A stretch of DNA of 39,928 nucleotides. Source: Akkermansia muciniphila. Lineage in GTDB: Bacteria > Verrucomicrobiota > Verrucomicrobiia > Verrucomicrobiales > Akkermansiaceae. This document shows positions 26,427-36,347 of this stretch, piece by piece (position 1 is the first letter of the stretch; every line of letters starts with the position of its first letter). A program made the translations under genes and the position numbers. The stretch covers positions 1 to 39,928 of the forward strand of contig CAMAQB010000025.1 of assembly GCA_945860285.1 (NCBI GenBank). The letters run 5' to 3'. Under the pieces are notes generated by a model, which ran no database searches, was not told where the DNA came from, and worked only from the letters and a program-made list of their open reading frames with translations.

Positions 26427-27218
26427 TTATTGCGGAGCTTTCAAATCAGCAGCCTGCAGCGCCGGCAGACCCACCTCGCCACGGAACGCCTTGACTTGAT
26501 CGGGCGTGACCGCCGAGGCCTTGTTGCCCCACGAGTTGCGTACGTAAGTAAGCACCGCCGCGATTTTTTCATCCGTCAAATAGGCAGCCGCCACCATCGG
26601 CGCTGGCAGGTTGTAATCCACCCCTTTCACTTTGATCGGGCCGCCGAGTCCACGCAGCACGATGCGGATCGGATTTTCCACCGGTCCCACGACCCACTCG
26701 GAACCAGCCAAAGGAGGTGCCAATCCTGGGACTCCCGTGCCTTCCGGACCATGACAGGCTTGGCAGAGTGCGAATTCGACTTTACCCGCCGCCATCACCG
26801 CAGGATCGATCGGAGCGTTGGCATCATTTTCCGCAATCACCACCGGTGCGGCCGATGCGGCTTTTTTCTCCAACTCCGCAGCGGCGGCTGAACCCGGCAC
26901 CACCTGTTCGGGGCGCTCCACGGCGGCAGGTTTGGCCGACGAAAGCATTCCACCGACGTGAGCAAAAACATCGGCAGGCGGCACTTGAACGACCTTGCCT
27001 TCTTCCACCGACTTGTAGGCGAAATTCGCATCCTGCGCCGCCTCGACCTTTTGACGGTTGGCGTAGCGATCCACGGCCACCACGTCTTCGAGCGATGAAG
27101 GTTTCTTGTCGTTGAAAAGAGCGATGACGGCAAGCAGTGCGCCGAAAAGTCCGAAGACGGCCAGCGCCCAGAAAAAGGCCTTGAAGCGAACGAACGGGTT
27201 GTCTTGTGACGGGTCCAT
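26427..27218 (-). CDS. Membrane-anchored monoheme cytochrome c between complex III and the cbb3-like module
   Basis: A 263-aa protein with one N-terminal helix (14-35), a long Ala/Glu-rich periplasmic linker (~70-140) and a C-terminal cytochrome c domain with one heme site CQACH (152-156). The axial Met is likely in LPAPMVAAAYLTD; the domain ends in TYVRNSWGN. It is a paralogue of the operon's last cytochrome. Lying between actF (23 bp) and the CcoN homologue (26 bp), it is well placed to carry electrons out of complex III. The flexible linker suggests a tethered shuttle. Confidence 0.85.
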   Translation of the reverse strand: MDPSQDNPFVRFKAFFWALAVFGLFGALLAVIALFNDKKPSSLEDVVAVDRYANRQKVEAAQDANFAYKSVEEGKVVQVPPADVFAHVGGMLSSAKPAAVERPEQVVPGSAAAAELEKKAASAAPVVIAENDANAPIDPAVMAAGKVEFALCQACHGPEGTGVPGLAPPLAGSEWVVGPVENPIRIVLRGLGGPIKVKGVDYNLPAPMVAAAYLTDEKIAAVLTYVRNSWGNKASAVTPDQVKAFRGEVGLPALQAADLKAPQ

Positions 27219-27241
27219 AATGGGAAAAGTGGAATGTTGGA

Positions 27242-28660
27242 TCAGTTGGAAAGATTCGCCGACTCGAGAATGCGCGGGTCGCGGTGAGGATACAAAGCAT
27301 GCTGGCCGAGGGCGCGCAGCAGGAAGAACAGGAATCCCGAGCCGATGGTGACAAAGGCCAGCACGTCACCGAGCCAGGCACCGGGGATGGCAACGCTGAT
27401 CTCGCCGAAAATCTTGTGATCGATGTTCCCCAGCGAAATCCCGCGCTCGGGGATCACGATCAGATACATGTCGAGGATATGCACCGCCAGCATGTAAGCG
27501 GCCACGCAGCTCAACAACACCGGCTTTGTCTTCAGCCATTGTTGCAGCAGCACCACGAAGGGCAGGACGAAATGCAGGATCACCAACGCGATGCTGGCCA
27601 CGTTCCAGTTGCCGGTGTTGCGAATCAGGAAGTAGCGCGTTTCCTCGGTGATGTTGGCATACCAGATCAGGAAGAACTGCGAGAATGTCACGTACGCCCA
27701 GAACACCGTGAAGGCGAAAAGCAGCTTGCCCATGATGTGGAAGTGCTCGGGAGTCACCACATTCTTCAAGTAACCGGCGCGACGCAACAGGGTGGTGGTG
27801 ATGATGATCACCGCCATCGAATTGATCGCGCACCCGGCGAAAATGTAAACGCCATACATCGTCGAAAACCAGGTGTAGTCCATGCCGACCAGCCAATCAT
27901 AAGCGGCGAAGGTCACGGTCAGCGCCAGAACCGGCAGGAAGGCGGCCGAGGCCCGGCGGGCTTTGAACAAATTGGCCGTACCCGGTTTTTCATCGGTGTC
28001 CTGATCGGTCGAAAGCTTGCGCAGCCGGTTGATCGCATAACCGAGGCCGACGAAAATCAGGATCGCGCGGGCATACCAAAACGGCAGGTTCATGAACCAT
28101 TGTTTCTCGAACAACAGGTGGTTGACGTGATGAAGCGCGTCCATTTTCGAACCCTGGGCGACCGTGTGACCGGTGAAAATAAAGCGGAAGCCGTTGAGCA
28201 CCCAGTTCAGGCATCCCGACAGCCACTCGCCGACCATCGTGCCGATGCCGATGTTCTCATGGCTGATCACGCCGCGGTGGATGTTCATCCATTCATACAA
28301 ATACCCCTGCACCTTCGGGCACAGCAAGGGGATTGCGAAAATGCTCATCCACGGGAAGACCGAACCGACATTCTCCATGATCCGTCGAACGCTGGTTCCC
28401 CAGCCGCTGTTGGAAACATTGTGCAGGAGCGTCCAGAAACAACCACCCAGTGCCAGGGTGAAGAAATAAAACAAGGCGAAAACCCATGAGTAGGCGAACG
28501 ATCCCTGTTGTTTTTCAGCGGAGAAAAAGAGAAAATAAACGCTCAGCAAACCACCAATAAGCATGACCGCGAGCGCGATCGTTTTCACCTTGGAAATTTT
28601 CGAGCCTTCGAGGTGCTCGCCGTTTGCCGGAATGTCGTGGGATGTGACGTGATGTGCCAT
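27242..28660 (-). CDS. actF: Alternative complex III subunit ActF (NrfD/PsrC-like)
   Basis: A 472-aa integral membrane protein with about ten helices, the shorter of two NrfD/PsrC-type subunits of alternative complex III, which oxidises quinol and reduces cytochrome c. Marks of the quinol:cytochrome c oxidoreductase family include LGGCFWTLLHNVSNSGWGTSVRR, the periplasmic-loop block around WMNIHRG, FAAYDWLVGMDYTWFSTMYG and FSQFFLIWYANI.EET. It follows actE by 26 bp. Known structures show ActF as the pseudo-symmetric partner of ActC in the membrane. Confidence 0.92.
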   Translation of the reverse strand: MAHHVTSHDIPANGEHLEGSKISKVKTIALAVMLIGGLLSVYFLFFSAEKQQGSFAYSWVFALFYFFTLALGGCFWTLLHNVSNSGWGTSVRRIMENVGSVFPWMSIFAIPLLCPKVQGYLYEWMNIHRGVISHENIGIGTMVGEWLSGCLNWVLNGFRFIFTGHTVAQGSKMDALHHVNHLLFEKQWFMNLPFWYARAILIFVGLGYAINRLRKLSTDQDTDEKPGTANLFKARRASAAFLPVLALTVTFAAYDWLVGMDYTWFSTMYGVYIFAGCAINSMAVIIITTTLLRRAGYLKNVVTPEHFHIMGKLLFAFTVFWAYVTFSQFFLIWYANITEETRYFLIRNTGNWNVASIALVILHFVLPFVVLLQQWLKTKPVLLSCVAAYMLAVHILDMYLIVIPERGISLGNIDHKIFGEISVAIPGAWLGDVLAFVTIGSGFLFFLLRALGQHALYPHRDPRILESANLSN

Positions 28661-28686
28661 CGTGCTGTTGGGAAAATGTTAGGAAG

Positions 28687-29382
28687 TTATTTGCCGGCCG
28701 CCGGGACCTGTGCCGCTTTGCCTTTTTCGTAGGCATCCTTCACCGCATCGTATGGAGCCTTGCGGGCCACCTGCATGGCGCGGATGTAGGAAATGATCGC
28801 CCAGCGGTCGCGGACGGGAATGTTGTAACCATACCCCGACATGTTGCCCTTGCCTTTCGTGATGGTTTCGAACATCCGACCGTCGGGATACTTGTCGGCG
28901 TCGAACGTAATCAGGTTGGCGATCCCTGGAACTCCGTAGAGCGAAGTCATGCCTCCGCCGTCGCCCGAGCGACCGTGGCAGATGGCGCAATAAATGTTGT
29001 AGCGCTCCTGACCGCGTTTCAGCAGTTCGATGGAATTTTCCGGCGTCAAAGACAGTTCCTCGGGCATGCCGTTGCCGAAGTAATCGCCGATGTGACCGGT
29101 GTAGTAGTAGCCGGTGACGCCGGAAAATTCATACTCCGGAATGCCGCCGAGCGAGTTGGTGCCGTCTTTCTGGAATCCAAGCGGCGTGGTGTTGGCGACA
29201 GGTTGACGGGCACCCTGGCCGTTCGCGAAAAAGGCCTCCTGTTTTTGCGCTTTCAGCACGTCCTGGTCATCCATGTCGGGAAACACCCGGATCGGCGGCT
29301 CGCTGAAGCTGTGACCGCGGTATTTGAACACGCCGACGACCGAAATGGCAATGATCGCGTAGAATAGGAAAAAGTATTTCAT
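28687..29382 (-). CDS. actE: Alternative complex III subunit ActE, monoheme cytochrome c
   Basis: A 231-aa periplasmic cytochrome c with an N-terminal membrane anchor (3-18). It has one heme site, CAICH, near residue 134, with HGRSGDGGGM after it and a probable axial Met in GNMSGYG. The N-terminal FSEPPIRVFPDMDDQ block is typical of ActE in this complex. No lipobox Cys follows the hydrophobic segment, so it is anchored by a helix here. ActE is thought to accept electrons from ActA and hand them to the downstream oxidase or carrier. Confidence 0.9.
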   Translation of the reverse strand: MKYFFLFYAIIAISVVGVFKYRGHSFSEPPIRVFPDMDDQDVLKAQKQEAFFANGQGARQPVANTTPLGFQKDGTNSLGGIPEYEFSGVTGYYYTGHIGDYFGNGMPEELSLTPENSIELLKRGQERYNIYCAICHGRSGDGGGMTSLYGVPGIANLITFDADKYPDGRMFETITKGKGNMSGYGYNIPVRDRWAIISYIRAMQVARKAPYDAVKDAYEKGKAAQVPAAGK

Positions 29383-29400
29383 GCTAAAATGATGGATGGC

Positions 29401-29958
29401 TCAGGCTGGTTCCTCCTCGATGAGTTCAATGCTCGCACCGCCGATTTCGCTGAGGAAATCCCTGGTGCCATTCGCGGAAAATTTCGGGTCGCGCGCTTCC
29501 AGGGCGATGAAAAATCCATCGTCGGTGGTGCGGTCGAACTGCTTGCTGTTGAACAACGGATGATTGAAGCGCGGCAGTTTCATCAATGCCAGCAATCCGA
29601 ACAGGGTGGTGAAACCGGAGAACAGAATCGTCAGCTCGAACATGATCGGGAAATACGCCGGCAGGGTGAAGAAGTTGGTGGGCTTGCCCTGCACCACCGT
29701 CGGATAAATCACTACCTGGGTGGTGTAGGCCAGCAGGAAGGCGGTGATCGTTCCTGTCATGCCGCCGAAGAAAACAAAATATGGCAGCACCGAGCGCTTG
29801 ACCCCCATCGCACCATCAAGGCCGTGAATCGGATAGGGCGAGTAGCAGTCCCATTTGGTGAATCCGGCGTCGCGCACTTTTTCCGCGGCCTTGAATAGGG
29901 CCGAAGCGCTCTTGAACTCGGCCAGGTATCCGTAAACTCTCTTGCGTGTTGTACTCAC
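29401..29958 (-). CDS. actD: Alternative complex III subunit ActD (DUF3341)
   Basis: A 185-aa membrane protein of the DUF3341 family. The N-terminal ~55 residues (YGYLAEFKSASALFKAAEKVRDAGF..WDCYSPYPIHGLD) form the conserved cytoplasmic part, followed by two helices (around YFVFFGGMTGTITAFLLAY and FPIMFELTILFSGFTTLFGLL) and a short tail. ActD has no cofactor; in known structures it stabilises the membrane arm beside ActC. It lies 21 bp after actC and 18 bp before actE. Confidence 0.92.
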   Translation of the reverse strand: MSTTRKRVYGYLAEFKSASALFKAAEKVRDAGFTKWDCYSPYPIHGLDGAMGVKRSVLPYFVFFGGMTGTITAFLLAYTTQVVIYPTVVQGKPTNFFTLPAYFPIMFELTILFSGFTTLFGLLALMKLPRFNHPLFNSKQFDRTTDDGFFIALEARDPKFSANGTRDFLSEIGGASIELIEEEPA

Positions 29959-29979
29959 AGTGAAAAAATTGTTAGATGA

Positions 29980-31473
29980 TTAGACGGTCGTCGCTTTGTC
30001 CGTGGTTTCCGGCAGTTCATACTGGTAGGCGGGGATTTTCACCGCGCCTGCGTCGGGATGCGCTTCGAGGTCCTCGAAATGCGGATCGGACTCGCGCAGC
30101 GCCCATTTCACTTCGGCAATGTTGATGCAGGGCAGGAATTTCAGGAACAACAGGAACAACATCAGGAACAGGCCGATGGTGCCGACAAACAGAATGATCT
30201 CAAACGGGCTGGCGGAGTAGTATTTCCAGTCGCCGGGCAACCACATCCGCGCCAGTGTGGTGCAGATGATCACGAAACGCTCGAACCACATGCCGACGTT
30301 CACGCACATCGAAACCGCCATGATCACCCAGAGGTTTTCGCGGCAGGCCTTGAACCAGAAGACCTGCGGGGAGAGCACGTTGCACGACATCATCGCCAGG
30401 TAGGCCCACCAATACGGACCGGTCATGCGATACTTGAATGCCTCCATTTCATAAATCGCGCCCGAGTAGTAGGCAACGAACAATTCCATCAAGTAGGCGT
30501 AACCGACGATCGTTCCCGTGAGCAGGATGATCTTCGCCATGTTCTCGATGTGTTTCATCGTGATCATGTCGTGCAGTCCGTAAATCGCCCGCGCCGGAAT
30601 CATGATGGTCAACACCATCGCAAATCCGCCGAAGACGGCTCCGGCAACGAAATACGGCGGGAAAATGGTCGTGTGCCAACCGGGAACCACCGAAGTTGCG
30701 AAGTCGAACGACACCACCGAGTGCACCGAAAGCACCAGCGGAGTGGAGAGCGCCGCGAGCAGCAGATAGGCCATTTCGTAGTGGCTCCACTGGCGGTTGC
30801 CGCCGCGCCAGCCGAGCGCGAAGATTCCGTAAAGCACCTTGCGGATGCCGGGTTTGGCGCGATCGCGGATGGTCGCGAGGTCGGGCACCATGCCGAGGAA
30901 CCAGAAAATCAGTGAAATGGTGAAGTAGGTCGAAACCGCAAACACGTCCCACAGCAGGGGCGACTTGAAGTTCTGCCAGATGCCGTTCGCATTCGGGATC
31001 GGAGCCAAGAACCAGGCCATCCAGACGCGGCCGACGTGGAAGGCCGGGAAAATTCCGGCGCAGACCACCGCGAAGATCGTCATCGCCTCGGCGGCGCGGT
31101 TGATCGAAGTCCGCCAGTTTTGTCGAGTCAGGAAAAGAATCGCCGAAATCAGCGTGCCCGCGTGACCGATGCCGATCCAGAACACGAAGTTGGTGATGTC
31201 CCATCCCCAGAACACCGTGTTGGTCATGCCCCAGACACCGACGCCGGTGGAAACCAGCAAAGTCAGACCGCCGCCGACACCGATCAGGGCGATCAGCGCG
31301 CAAGGAAGAAACAACAGCCACCACAACAGCGGTTGTTTGTTTTCCAGGACTCCGCAGACCCGTTCGGTGATCCAGCCGTAGGAACGACCGTTGAGAATCA
31401 ATTTCTCGCGTTCCAACACCGGCAGTTTCGGGCCGTTTCGCGGTTCGTGAGCGGTTGTGCTAGCGTGTGCCAT
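29980..31473 (-). CDS. actC: Alternative complex III subunit ActC (NrfD/PsrC-like, quinol-binding)
   Basis: A 497-aa integral membrane protein with about ten helices. It is the NrfD/PsrC-type subunit that contributes the quinol site on the periplasmic side next to ActB. Family blocks: [55 protein letters not shown], and [28 protein letters not shown]. The ATG at 31473 is preferred: an in-frame start at 31554 would overlap the end of actB and add 27 residues without family character. It is 40 bp downstream of actB. Confidence 0.92.
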   Translation of the reverse strand: MAHASTTAHEPRNGPKLPVLEREKLILNGRSYGWITERVCGVLENKQPLLWWLLFLPCALIALIGVGGGLTLLVSTGVGVWGMTNTVFWGWDITNFVFWIGIGHAGTLISAILFLTRQNWRTSINRAAEAMTIFAVVCAGIFPAFHVGRVWMAWFLAPIPNANGIWQNFKSPLLWDVFAVSTYFTISLIFWFLGMVPDLATIRDRAKPGIRKVLYGIFALGWRGGNRQWSHYEMAYLLLAALSTPLVLSVHSVVSFDFATSVVPGWHTTIFPPYFVAGAVFGGFAMVLTIMIPARAIYGLHDMITMKHIENMAKIILLTGTIVGYAYLMELFVAYYSGAIYEMEAFKYRMTGPYWWAYLAMMSCNVLSPQVFWFKACRENLWVIMAVSMCVNVGMWFERFVIICTTLARMWLPGDWKYYSASPFEIILFVGTIGLFLMLFLLFLKFLPCINIAEVKWALRESDPHFEDLEAHPDAGAVKIPAYQYELPETTDKATTV

Positions 31474-31513
31474 ATGCAATGTGACTTGTGAGGATTCGTG
31501 AAGTGGAAAAAAC

Positions 31514-34500
31514 TTATGCCATGTGGATGGTGGCGGTGCCAATGAACTCGGCATCGGGCATCTTCTCGTTCGGGTTTTTCACCCGGGCCATGTAGAGGGT
31601 GCGCGGGATGGTGCCGATGTAATGAAGGAGCTCGTAACTGCGTTCCAGTGATCGACCGCGCACGACGGCGGCGGAGCTTTCGTCCTTGAGGTTGCCGAAG
31701 CTGATCGCATCAGCCGGACAGGCTTCCTGGCAGGCGACCTTCACGCTGTCGACCGGTATCCGCAGGGTCTTCAGGGTGACCGGAACTTCGGGAGAGGTTT
31801 TTCCGGAAAGCAAAACGTCCTGCTTCTGGCCGCGTTTCTGACGGATTTTCGATTCCTTCAGGCGCTGCACGCAGTAGGTGCATTTTTCCATGATCCCGCG
31901 CATGCGCACCGTGACGTTCGGATTGCGCTGCAAATGCGGGGCCTCGCCGACCTGGGTTTTGCCGAGAGGTCCTTTGTAGAGATTGTGCGCGATCAGCGGG
32001 TTGCGCTTGTTGTAGTCGAAATAATTGAATCGACGCGCCTTATACGGGCAGTTGTTGGCGCAATAACGGGTGCCGATGCAGCGGTTGTAGGCCATTGCGT
32101 TCAGACCGTCCTCGGTGTGGATCGTGGCATTGACCGGGCAAACGGTCTCGCACGGGGCACTCTCGCACTGCACACAGGCGACCGGTTGCGGAACCATGGC
32201 GGGCGAGTCCTGATCGAAGGTGTTGTTCTTGTTCTGCGCGAAGTAGCGGTCCATGCGAATCCAGTGCATCGCACGGCCCATCGCAACCATTTTTTTGCCG
32301 ACCACCGGAATGTTGTTTTCCGCTTGGCAGGCAACGAGGCAGGCGTTGCAGCCCATGCAGGAGGAAAGGTCGATGTTCATCGCCCACTGATGCAGTTCAT
32401 CGCTTAAATGCGGCTTGGCTTTTCCTTTCGCATCGGGATCCCAGGTCGCGGATCCTTCTTGTTTGTAGAGGGAAATGTTTTCCGGCGCATGAGCATCGTT
32501 GCCTTGTTTGGCAACCGCATCATACTGATGTTCGAAATCGCCCTTCTCGCCGTCGATGGTGGAAATTTCCCGAGCCAGGGCCCGACCATACATCGAATGG
32601 TGTTCCTGAGTGAGAGCCACGGAATATCGTTTCTCCGTTTTAGAAACCACCGCGCCCTGGGCGAGATAGCTGGTGGCGAAAGTGCGCAAAGGGTAAATGT
32701 TAAAGCCGCGGTTCACCCCGACGAGACCGACATGGTTTTGGTTGAGAGGTCCGCGCTTGAGTTCATCCTCGGCATCGAATCCCTGCCCGTAACCGAGCGG
32801 CAGCACGATGGTGTTTTCCGACAGACCGAAGGCGATCAGCACGGGAATTTCCAGATCCTTGCCGTTGAGGGAAACTTTGATGATCGGCGCGCGTCGATTG
32901 CCGGCCTCGCCATCAACCGGACTGGCGGCGCGGGGGCTTTCGAGTTCGATCACCTGCTCGTAGATTCCCAAAGCCTTCGCGGTTTTCGGAGCCATCAGCG
33001 CGGCATTGTCCCAGGTCAATTTGGATATCGGATCGGGTGCTTCCTGCAACCAAGCGTTGTCAATCCATCGACCATCGTAAATCGATCCGTCGGTGCTGAA
33101 GATCACATCGAGACTCTGCTCGGACGCCTCCTGCAAGGATTCCGCCGCCACTGTAGCGGCAACGGGAACAACCAGGTCCTGTGAGGAACCCTCGACAAAT
33201 CCTTCGCGCAACGCCTTTTTCCATCCGGCATCGTCGCCACCCACGGTGGCACGCACGGCGGCAAATGCAGCCGATTGCTCGCCGCAAACCAGCTTGGTGT
33301 CGGCATCGAGAAACGCACTGAGCAACTCCAGCTCGGAAACGCAATTGTCGTAGAGCGGAAGAATCATCGGCTGCACCAGCGTGTGAACCCCCTTGGCCGA
33401 ACGGGCATCACTCCAGGATTCCAGATAGTGAGCGGCGGGAACGTGCCAGGTCGCGGCGTGGGCGGTGGCATCGGTGCGCATGCCGAGGTGGATGCTCGAT
33501 TTCGTTTTGCCCAGGGCAGCGGAGAAATCCATGTCGGCGGGGGCATCAAACACCGGATTCGCGGGAGTGAGAAGAATGACGTGCTCGACCGCAGCAGAAC
33601 CGATGTCCTTTTTCAGAGCGACCAGGTCCGCCATGTCGGCGTTGTCCGATTTCAAAGCGACGATTGTTTTGCCGAGATTGCCCAAGGCCTGGTTCATCGC
33701 ATCGGCCAATGCCTTGAGAGCCGGAGAGGTGCGCGAGCCAGCGAGCACCAGCGAGCGACCTTTCGCCGCGATCAGGTCGGCAGCGCAGGCATCGATCCAT
33801 TTGGTGATGCGTTCTTCTTCAAACGGTTTGTAGGAGGAGGCGGACGCGGCGGCGGGAGCGATTTTCCGCGCCAGCGCAGCAGCGATGCGGATCACTTTGC
33901 TCGGTTCGATGCGCAAACGATGGTCGGCCATGCCGCCGGTGAGGCTGAATATGCTCTCCACGGCGTAAAGGCGGTTCATTTTCTCCTTGTCGCGCTTGGA
34001 CTTGTAGCCCTTGCCTTCCGGCTTGCGACGATCAAAAAACGGTGTCACCGGACCTTGGGGGTCGAGCGAGGCGAAATCACAATCGAGCGCCAAAATGCGG
34101 TCGGCCTGGGTGAAATCAGCCACGGTTTTGACGCCGGTGTTGGCGGGTGTCAGCGCCTCATACGAATAAAACTTCGCCGCGGGATATTTCGCCGCGAGTT
34201 CTTTCACCAATCGACTGCGGGTCGGCGATTCATCGGCACCGAAAACGAAGCCGATTTTCCCCGATGCGGCCACCAGTTTCAATGCGGCTTCCAACTCGGC
34301 TTTGGTCGATGGCTGGCCCTGATGCAGGACCGTCTGCGAACGAACCGGCGAATACATGTCGAGGATCGAAGCCTGCGCGAAGGCATCGGTGCCATCGCTG
34401 TCGGGATGCCGCGTGTTCGGAGCCAGTTTGGTCGGACGTCCTTCGAAGGTCGTCACCACCAGCGGAGTCGCACCCGCCGCACGGGGCATCGAAGTCGCAT

Positions 34501-34807
34501 AATACAATGCCTTCCCGGGAATCACCCACTCCGGGGCCTGGGTGTAAGGGACCGTGTATTTTTCGGCGCGACGGCAAGCCGCCATGCTCATCCCGGCGAG
34601 GGCCGTTGATGCCCCCATCAGTTTCAAAAACGAACGACGCGAGGTTTCGGCATCCTCCGCATCCGCCATTGCCGCAGCCGCTTGAGGGAATTCCCGCTCC
34701 AAGGCTTCACGAAAGGCCGGGGTGTCCTCCAATTGTCCCACACTGCGCCAGGAGACTGTCGTTTCTCCGGCCGGGATTTCGGGATGTTGCAAAATGCGCT
34801 TGCTCAT
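31514..34807 (-). CDS. actB: Alternative complex III iron-sulfur subunit ActB
   Basis: A 1097-aa periplasmic subunit. Residues 57-65 (RRSFLKLMG) are a twin-arginine signal set inside an extended leader with the [16 protein letters not shown] segment typical of this family. Residues ~85-780 form a molybdopterin-oxidoreductase-like domain that in known ActB proteins holds no molybdopterin. The C-terminal part (~810-1020) is an iron-sulfur domain: [40 protein letters not shown] and [10 protein letters not shown]. From known structures this domain holds three [4Fe-4S] and one [3Fe-4S] cluster. It passes electrons from quinol toward the ActA hemes. It lies 24 bp after actA. Confidence 0.95.
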   Translation of the reverse strand: MSKRILQHPEIPAGETTVSWRSVGQLEDTPAFREALEREFPQAAAAMADAEDAETSRRSFLKLMGASTALAGMSMAACRRAEKYTVPYTQAPEWVIPGKALYYATSMPRAAGATPLVVTTFEGRPTKLAPNTRHPDSDGTDAFAQASILDMYSPVRSQTVLHQGQPSTKAELEAALKLVAASGKIGFVFGADESPTRSRLVKELAAKYPAAKFYSYEALTPANTGVKTVADFTQADRILALDCDFASLDPQGPVTPFFDRRKPEGKGYKSKRDKEKMNRLYAVESIFSLTGGMADHRLRIEPSKVIRIAAALARKIAPAAASASSYKPFEEERITKWIDACAADLIAAKGRSLVLAGSRTSPALKALADAMNQALGNLGKTIVALKSDNADMADLVALKKDIGSAAVEHVILLTPANPVFDAPADMDFSAALGKTKSSIHLGMRTDATAHAATWHVPAAHYLESWSDARSAKGVHTLVQPMILPLYDNCVSELELLSAFLDADTKLVCGEQSAAFAAVRATVGGDDAGWKKALREGFVEGSSQDLVVPVAATVAAESLQEASEQSLDVIFSTDGSIYDGRWIDNAWLQEAPDPISKLTWDNAALMAPKTAKALGIYEQVIELESPRAASPVDGEAGNRRAPIIKVSLNGKDLEIPVLIAFGLSENTIVLPLGYGQGFDAEDELKRGPLNQNHVGLVGVNRGFNIYPLRTFATSYLAQGAVVSKTEKRYSVALTQEHHSMYGRALAREISTIDGEKGDFEHQYDAVAKQGNDAHAPENISLYKQEGSATWDPDAKGKAKPHLSDELHQWAMNIDLSSCMGCNACLVACQAENNIPVVGKKMVAMGRAMHWIRMDRYFAQNKNNTFDQDSPAMVPQPVACVQCESAPCETVCPVNATIHTEDGLNAMAYNRCIGTRYCANNCPYKARRFNYFDYNKRNPLIAHNLYKGPLGKTQVGEAPHLQRNPNVTVRMRGIMEKCTYCVQRLKESKIRQKRGQKQDVLLSGKTSPEVPVTLKTLRIPVDSVKVACQEACPADAISFGNLKDESSAAVVRGRSLERSYELLHYIGTIPRTLYMARVKNPNEKMPDAEFIGTATIHMA

Positions 34808-34831
34808 GATCGTTGGTAAATCAGGTGAAAA

Positions 34832-35545
34832 TTAATGGTGGCAGCTGGTGCAGGTTTCCTTGGGCTGCAGTTGGAAGGTTTCCTTGAGTTGTTTGCCAAA
34901 GTCCCCCGGCTGGGTGACCCGTTCGCCCTTGCTGTTCATCACAACATTTTTGGCCAGGTAGTCGACCGGATCGTATTTCAAATTGAACACCTCTTCCAGC
35001 GGACGCACTTCGTTTTCCGGAGCGCGATGGCAGTCGAGGCAGAAACCCATCGACAGGCTCTTTGCGTGATAGACAACTTCCATCTGGTCCACGCGACCGT
35101 GGCAACTCACACAGGAAACGCCGCGATTGACGTGGGCCGAGTGACTGAATTTCACATAGTCGGGAGCCTTGTGCACCTTCACCCACTCGATCGGCTTGCC
35201 GTCATAGAGCGCGTAGGTTTTGTCCATCGCCCGATGCAGCGGTTCGAGCTTCGGACTCTGACGCTGCACGTGCTGGTGGCAGTTCCAGCAGGTGTTGGCG
35301 GAAGGGACATTCGAGTGGTCGGACACATCGACAAACGAGTGACAATAGCGGCAGTCGAGGCCCAACTGGTCGGCGTGGATTTTGTGAGAAAAAGGAATCG
35401 GCTGCGATGGCTGATAGCCCACAACCGTTGATTTGGGCGTGGCGTAGGCAGTGAAGGCGGCGACAACGCCCACGGCGACAGTGCCGGCACAGAATGCGAT
35501 CTTCAGTGGTAACAGGTTGGTCCAGCGAGGAAAAATATTGGCCAT
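34832..35545 (-). CDS. actA: Alternative complex III pentaheme cytochrome ActA
   Basis: A 237-aa periplasmic multiheme cytochrome, first gene of the respiratory operon. An N-terminal helix (12-33) anchors or exports it. Five heme c sites are visible: CRYCH (65-69), CWNCH (86-90), CVSCH (145-149), CLDCH (169-173) and CTSCH (232-236). Several other His residues (FSHKIHAD, FSHSAHV) can serve as axial ligands. The count and spacing are those of ActA. The ATG at 35545 gives the usual short N-terminus; an in-frame start 21 bp upstream lies in the leader. A 10-bp inverted repeat lies 28 bp upstream. Confidence 0.93.
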   Translation of the reverse strand: MANIFPRWTNLLPLKIAFCAGTVAVGVVAAFTAYATPKSTVVGYQPSQPIPFSHKIHADQLGLDCRYCHSFVDVSDHSNVPSANTCWNCHQHVQRQSPKLEPLHRAMDKTYALYDGKPIEWVKVHKAPDYVKFSHSAHVNRGVSCVSCHGRVDQMEVVYHAKSLSMGFCLDCHRAPENEVRPLEEVFNLKYDPVDYLAKNVVMNSKGERVTQPGDFGKQLKETFQLQPKETCTSCHH

Positions 35546-35573
35546 GGCGTGTTGCGGTGCGCACAAGCTGCCT

Positions 35574-35595
35574 GCTTGTGAAAAATTTCACAAGC
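35574..35595. promoter_or_regulatory. Perfect 10-bp inverted repeat upstream of actA
   Basis: GCTTGTGAAA and TTTCACAAGC are exact reverse complements around a central AA, 28 bp upstream of the actA ATG. It may be an operator for a dimeric regulator of the respiratory operon, or a hairpin in the mRNA leader. No regulator gene is adjacent apart from a dead histidine kinase. Confidence 0.5.
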
Positions 35596-35619
35596 AAAAT
35601 GTTGTTGCACCATAAGATT

Positions 35620-36110
35620 TTTGTGCGCGTGCGCAGGGGCTCTTACGACGGCGGATTCGCGCGCCATGGGAATCGGCTGGCTCTCCGGGATTTCGCCAGC
35701 GGTGAAAGGCGCGAAAAATTTTCCCCCTTTCTGCACACGGAATGCCCGGTCCGAAGTCGCAAAGGGAAATCACACCTCATCGCAGTCCTCGTGAAACTCC
35801 AGAATCACCTCGGGCTGCTCGGCGGAAGGCCGGCACGTTTTTGGACCAGGTGACCGGGCCGGTCGGCCTCGCAGCGCAGGGTTTCGATATACCAGTGCCG
35901 TTTTGATTCCTCCCGCACCATGACACCGGCCCGTATGTCGATGTAGAGTTAAAAAACGTGGTCAAGGGCGTGCGCAGCTCGTGGGTCACCGAGGAAACAA
36001 AAGTCGCCCGCCTTTCGCTCAGGCACAGCAAGCCGAACACCAGGGCCATCGCCGCGATCACAAAATCACAATAGCAGCAGGAACGAGCCCCTCCCCTACC
36101 CGAACCGTCC
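35620..36110 (-). pseudogene. Decayed sensor histidine kinase
   Basis: Scattered frames on the minus strand carry pieces of one kinase in the right order. A hydrophobic end of a membrane helix (VPAAIVIL, then IAAMALVFGLL in another frame) is followed by the HisKA H-box SSVTHELRTPLTTF (ORF from 36061). In a third frame come MVREESKRHWYIETLRCEADR and then LVQ, the usual second HisKA helix. Further on, CDFGPGIPCAERGKIFRAFHR (from 35773) is the G1/F box of the ATPase domain. The N-box region is missing. Several frameshifts and a deletion make it nonfunctional. It points the same way as the act operon and ends just before it. Confidence 0.7.
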
Positions 36111-36335
36111 CCGGCACAACCAATCGATCAAGATCTCTTCATGTTCCAAACCTTCAATTCATGGAACACGCGATATCTGCTAGAAAAAGCAATCTGAATA
36201 TCTTCATGTTCCAAAAAACAAATGCATCCCAACAAAATGCATAAACCGTTAAGTAGCAATGGTTTGCGCATGCCCAAAAAATGACCTTGCCACTTTTGGT
36301 CGGTTCGATATCATCAGTGACTGAACTAATAGACT

Positions 36336-36342
36336 GTTCTCC
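36336..36342 (+). other. Left junction of the gene-cassette array (R'-type core site)
   Basis: GTTCTCC here is the exact reverse complement of the R'' box GGAGAAC at 36708-36714, so the first cassette should begin at 36337. Upstream sequence does not fold into an attC with this core, so the site may be an attI remnant or an insertion point. No integrase gene is visible between here and actA. Confidence 0.55.
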
Positions 36343-36347
36343 AAGAA

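Noticed and set aside
33275-34609. Plus-strand 444-codon frame inside actB
   Set aside because: A shadow of actB in GC-rich sequence; composition is Arg/Gly/His-rich without motifs.
36134-36215. Two copies of TCTTCATGTTCCAAA about 65 bp apart
   Set aside because: Only two short copies, no regular array, so not a CRISPR and too little to call a regulatory repeat.
36225-36290. Hairpin-like GCATAAACC...GGTTTGCGCATGC before the cassette array
   Set aside because: Considered as an attC arm or terminator; it lacks R''/R' boxes and a T run, and no function could be assigned.
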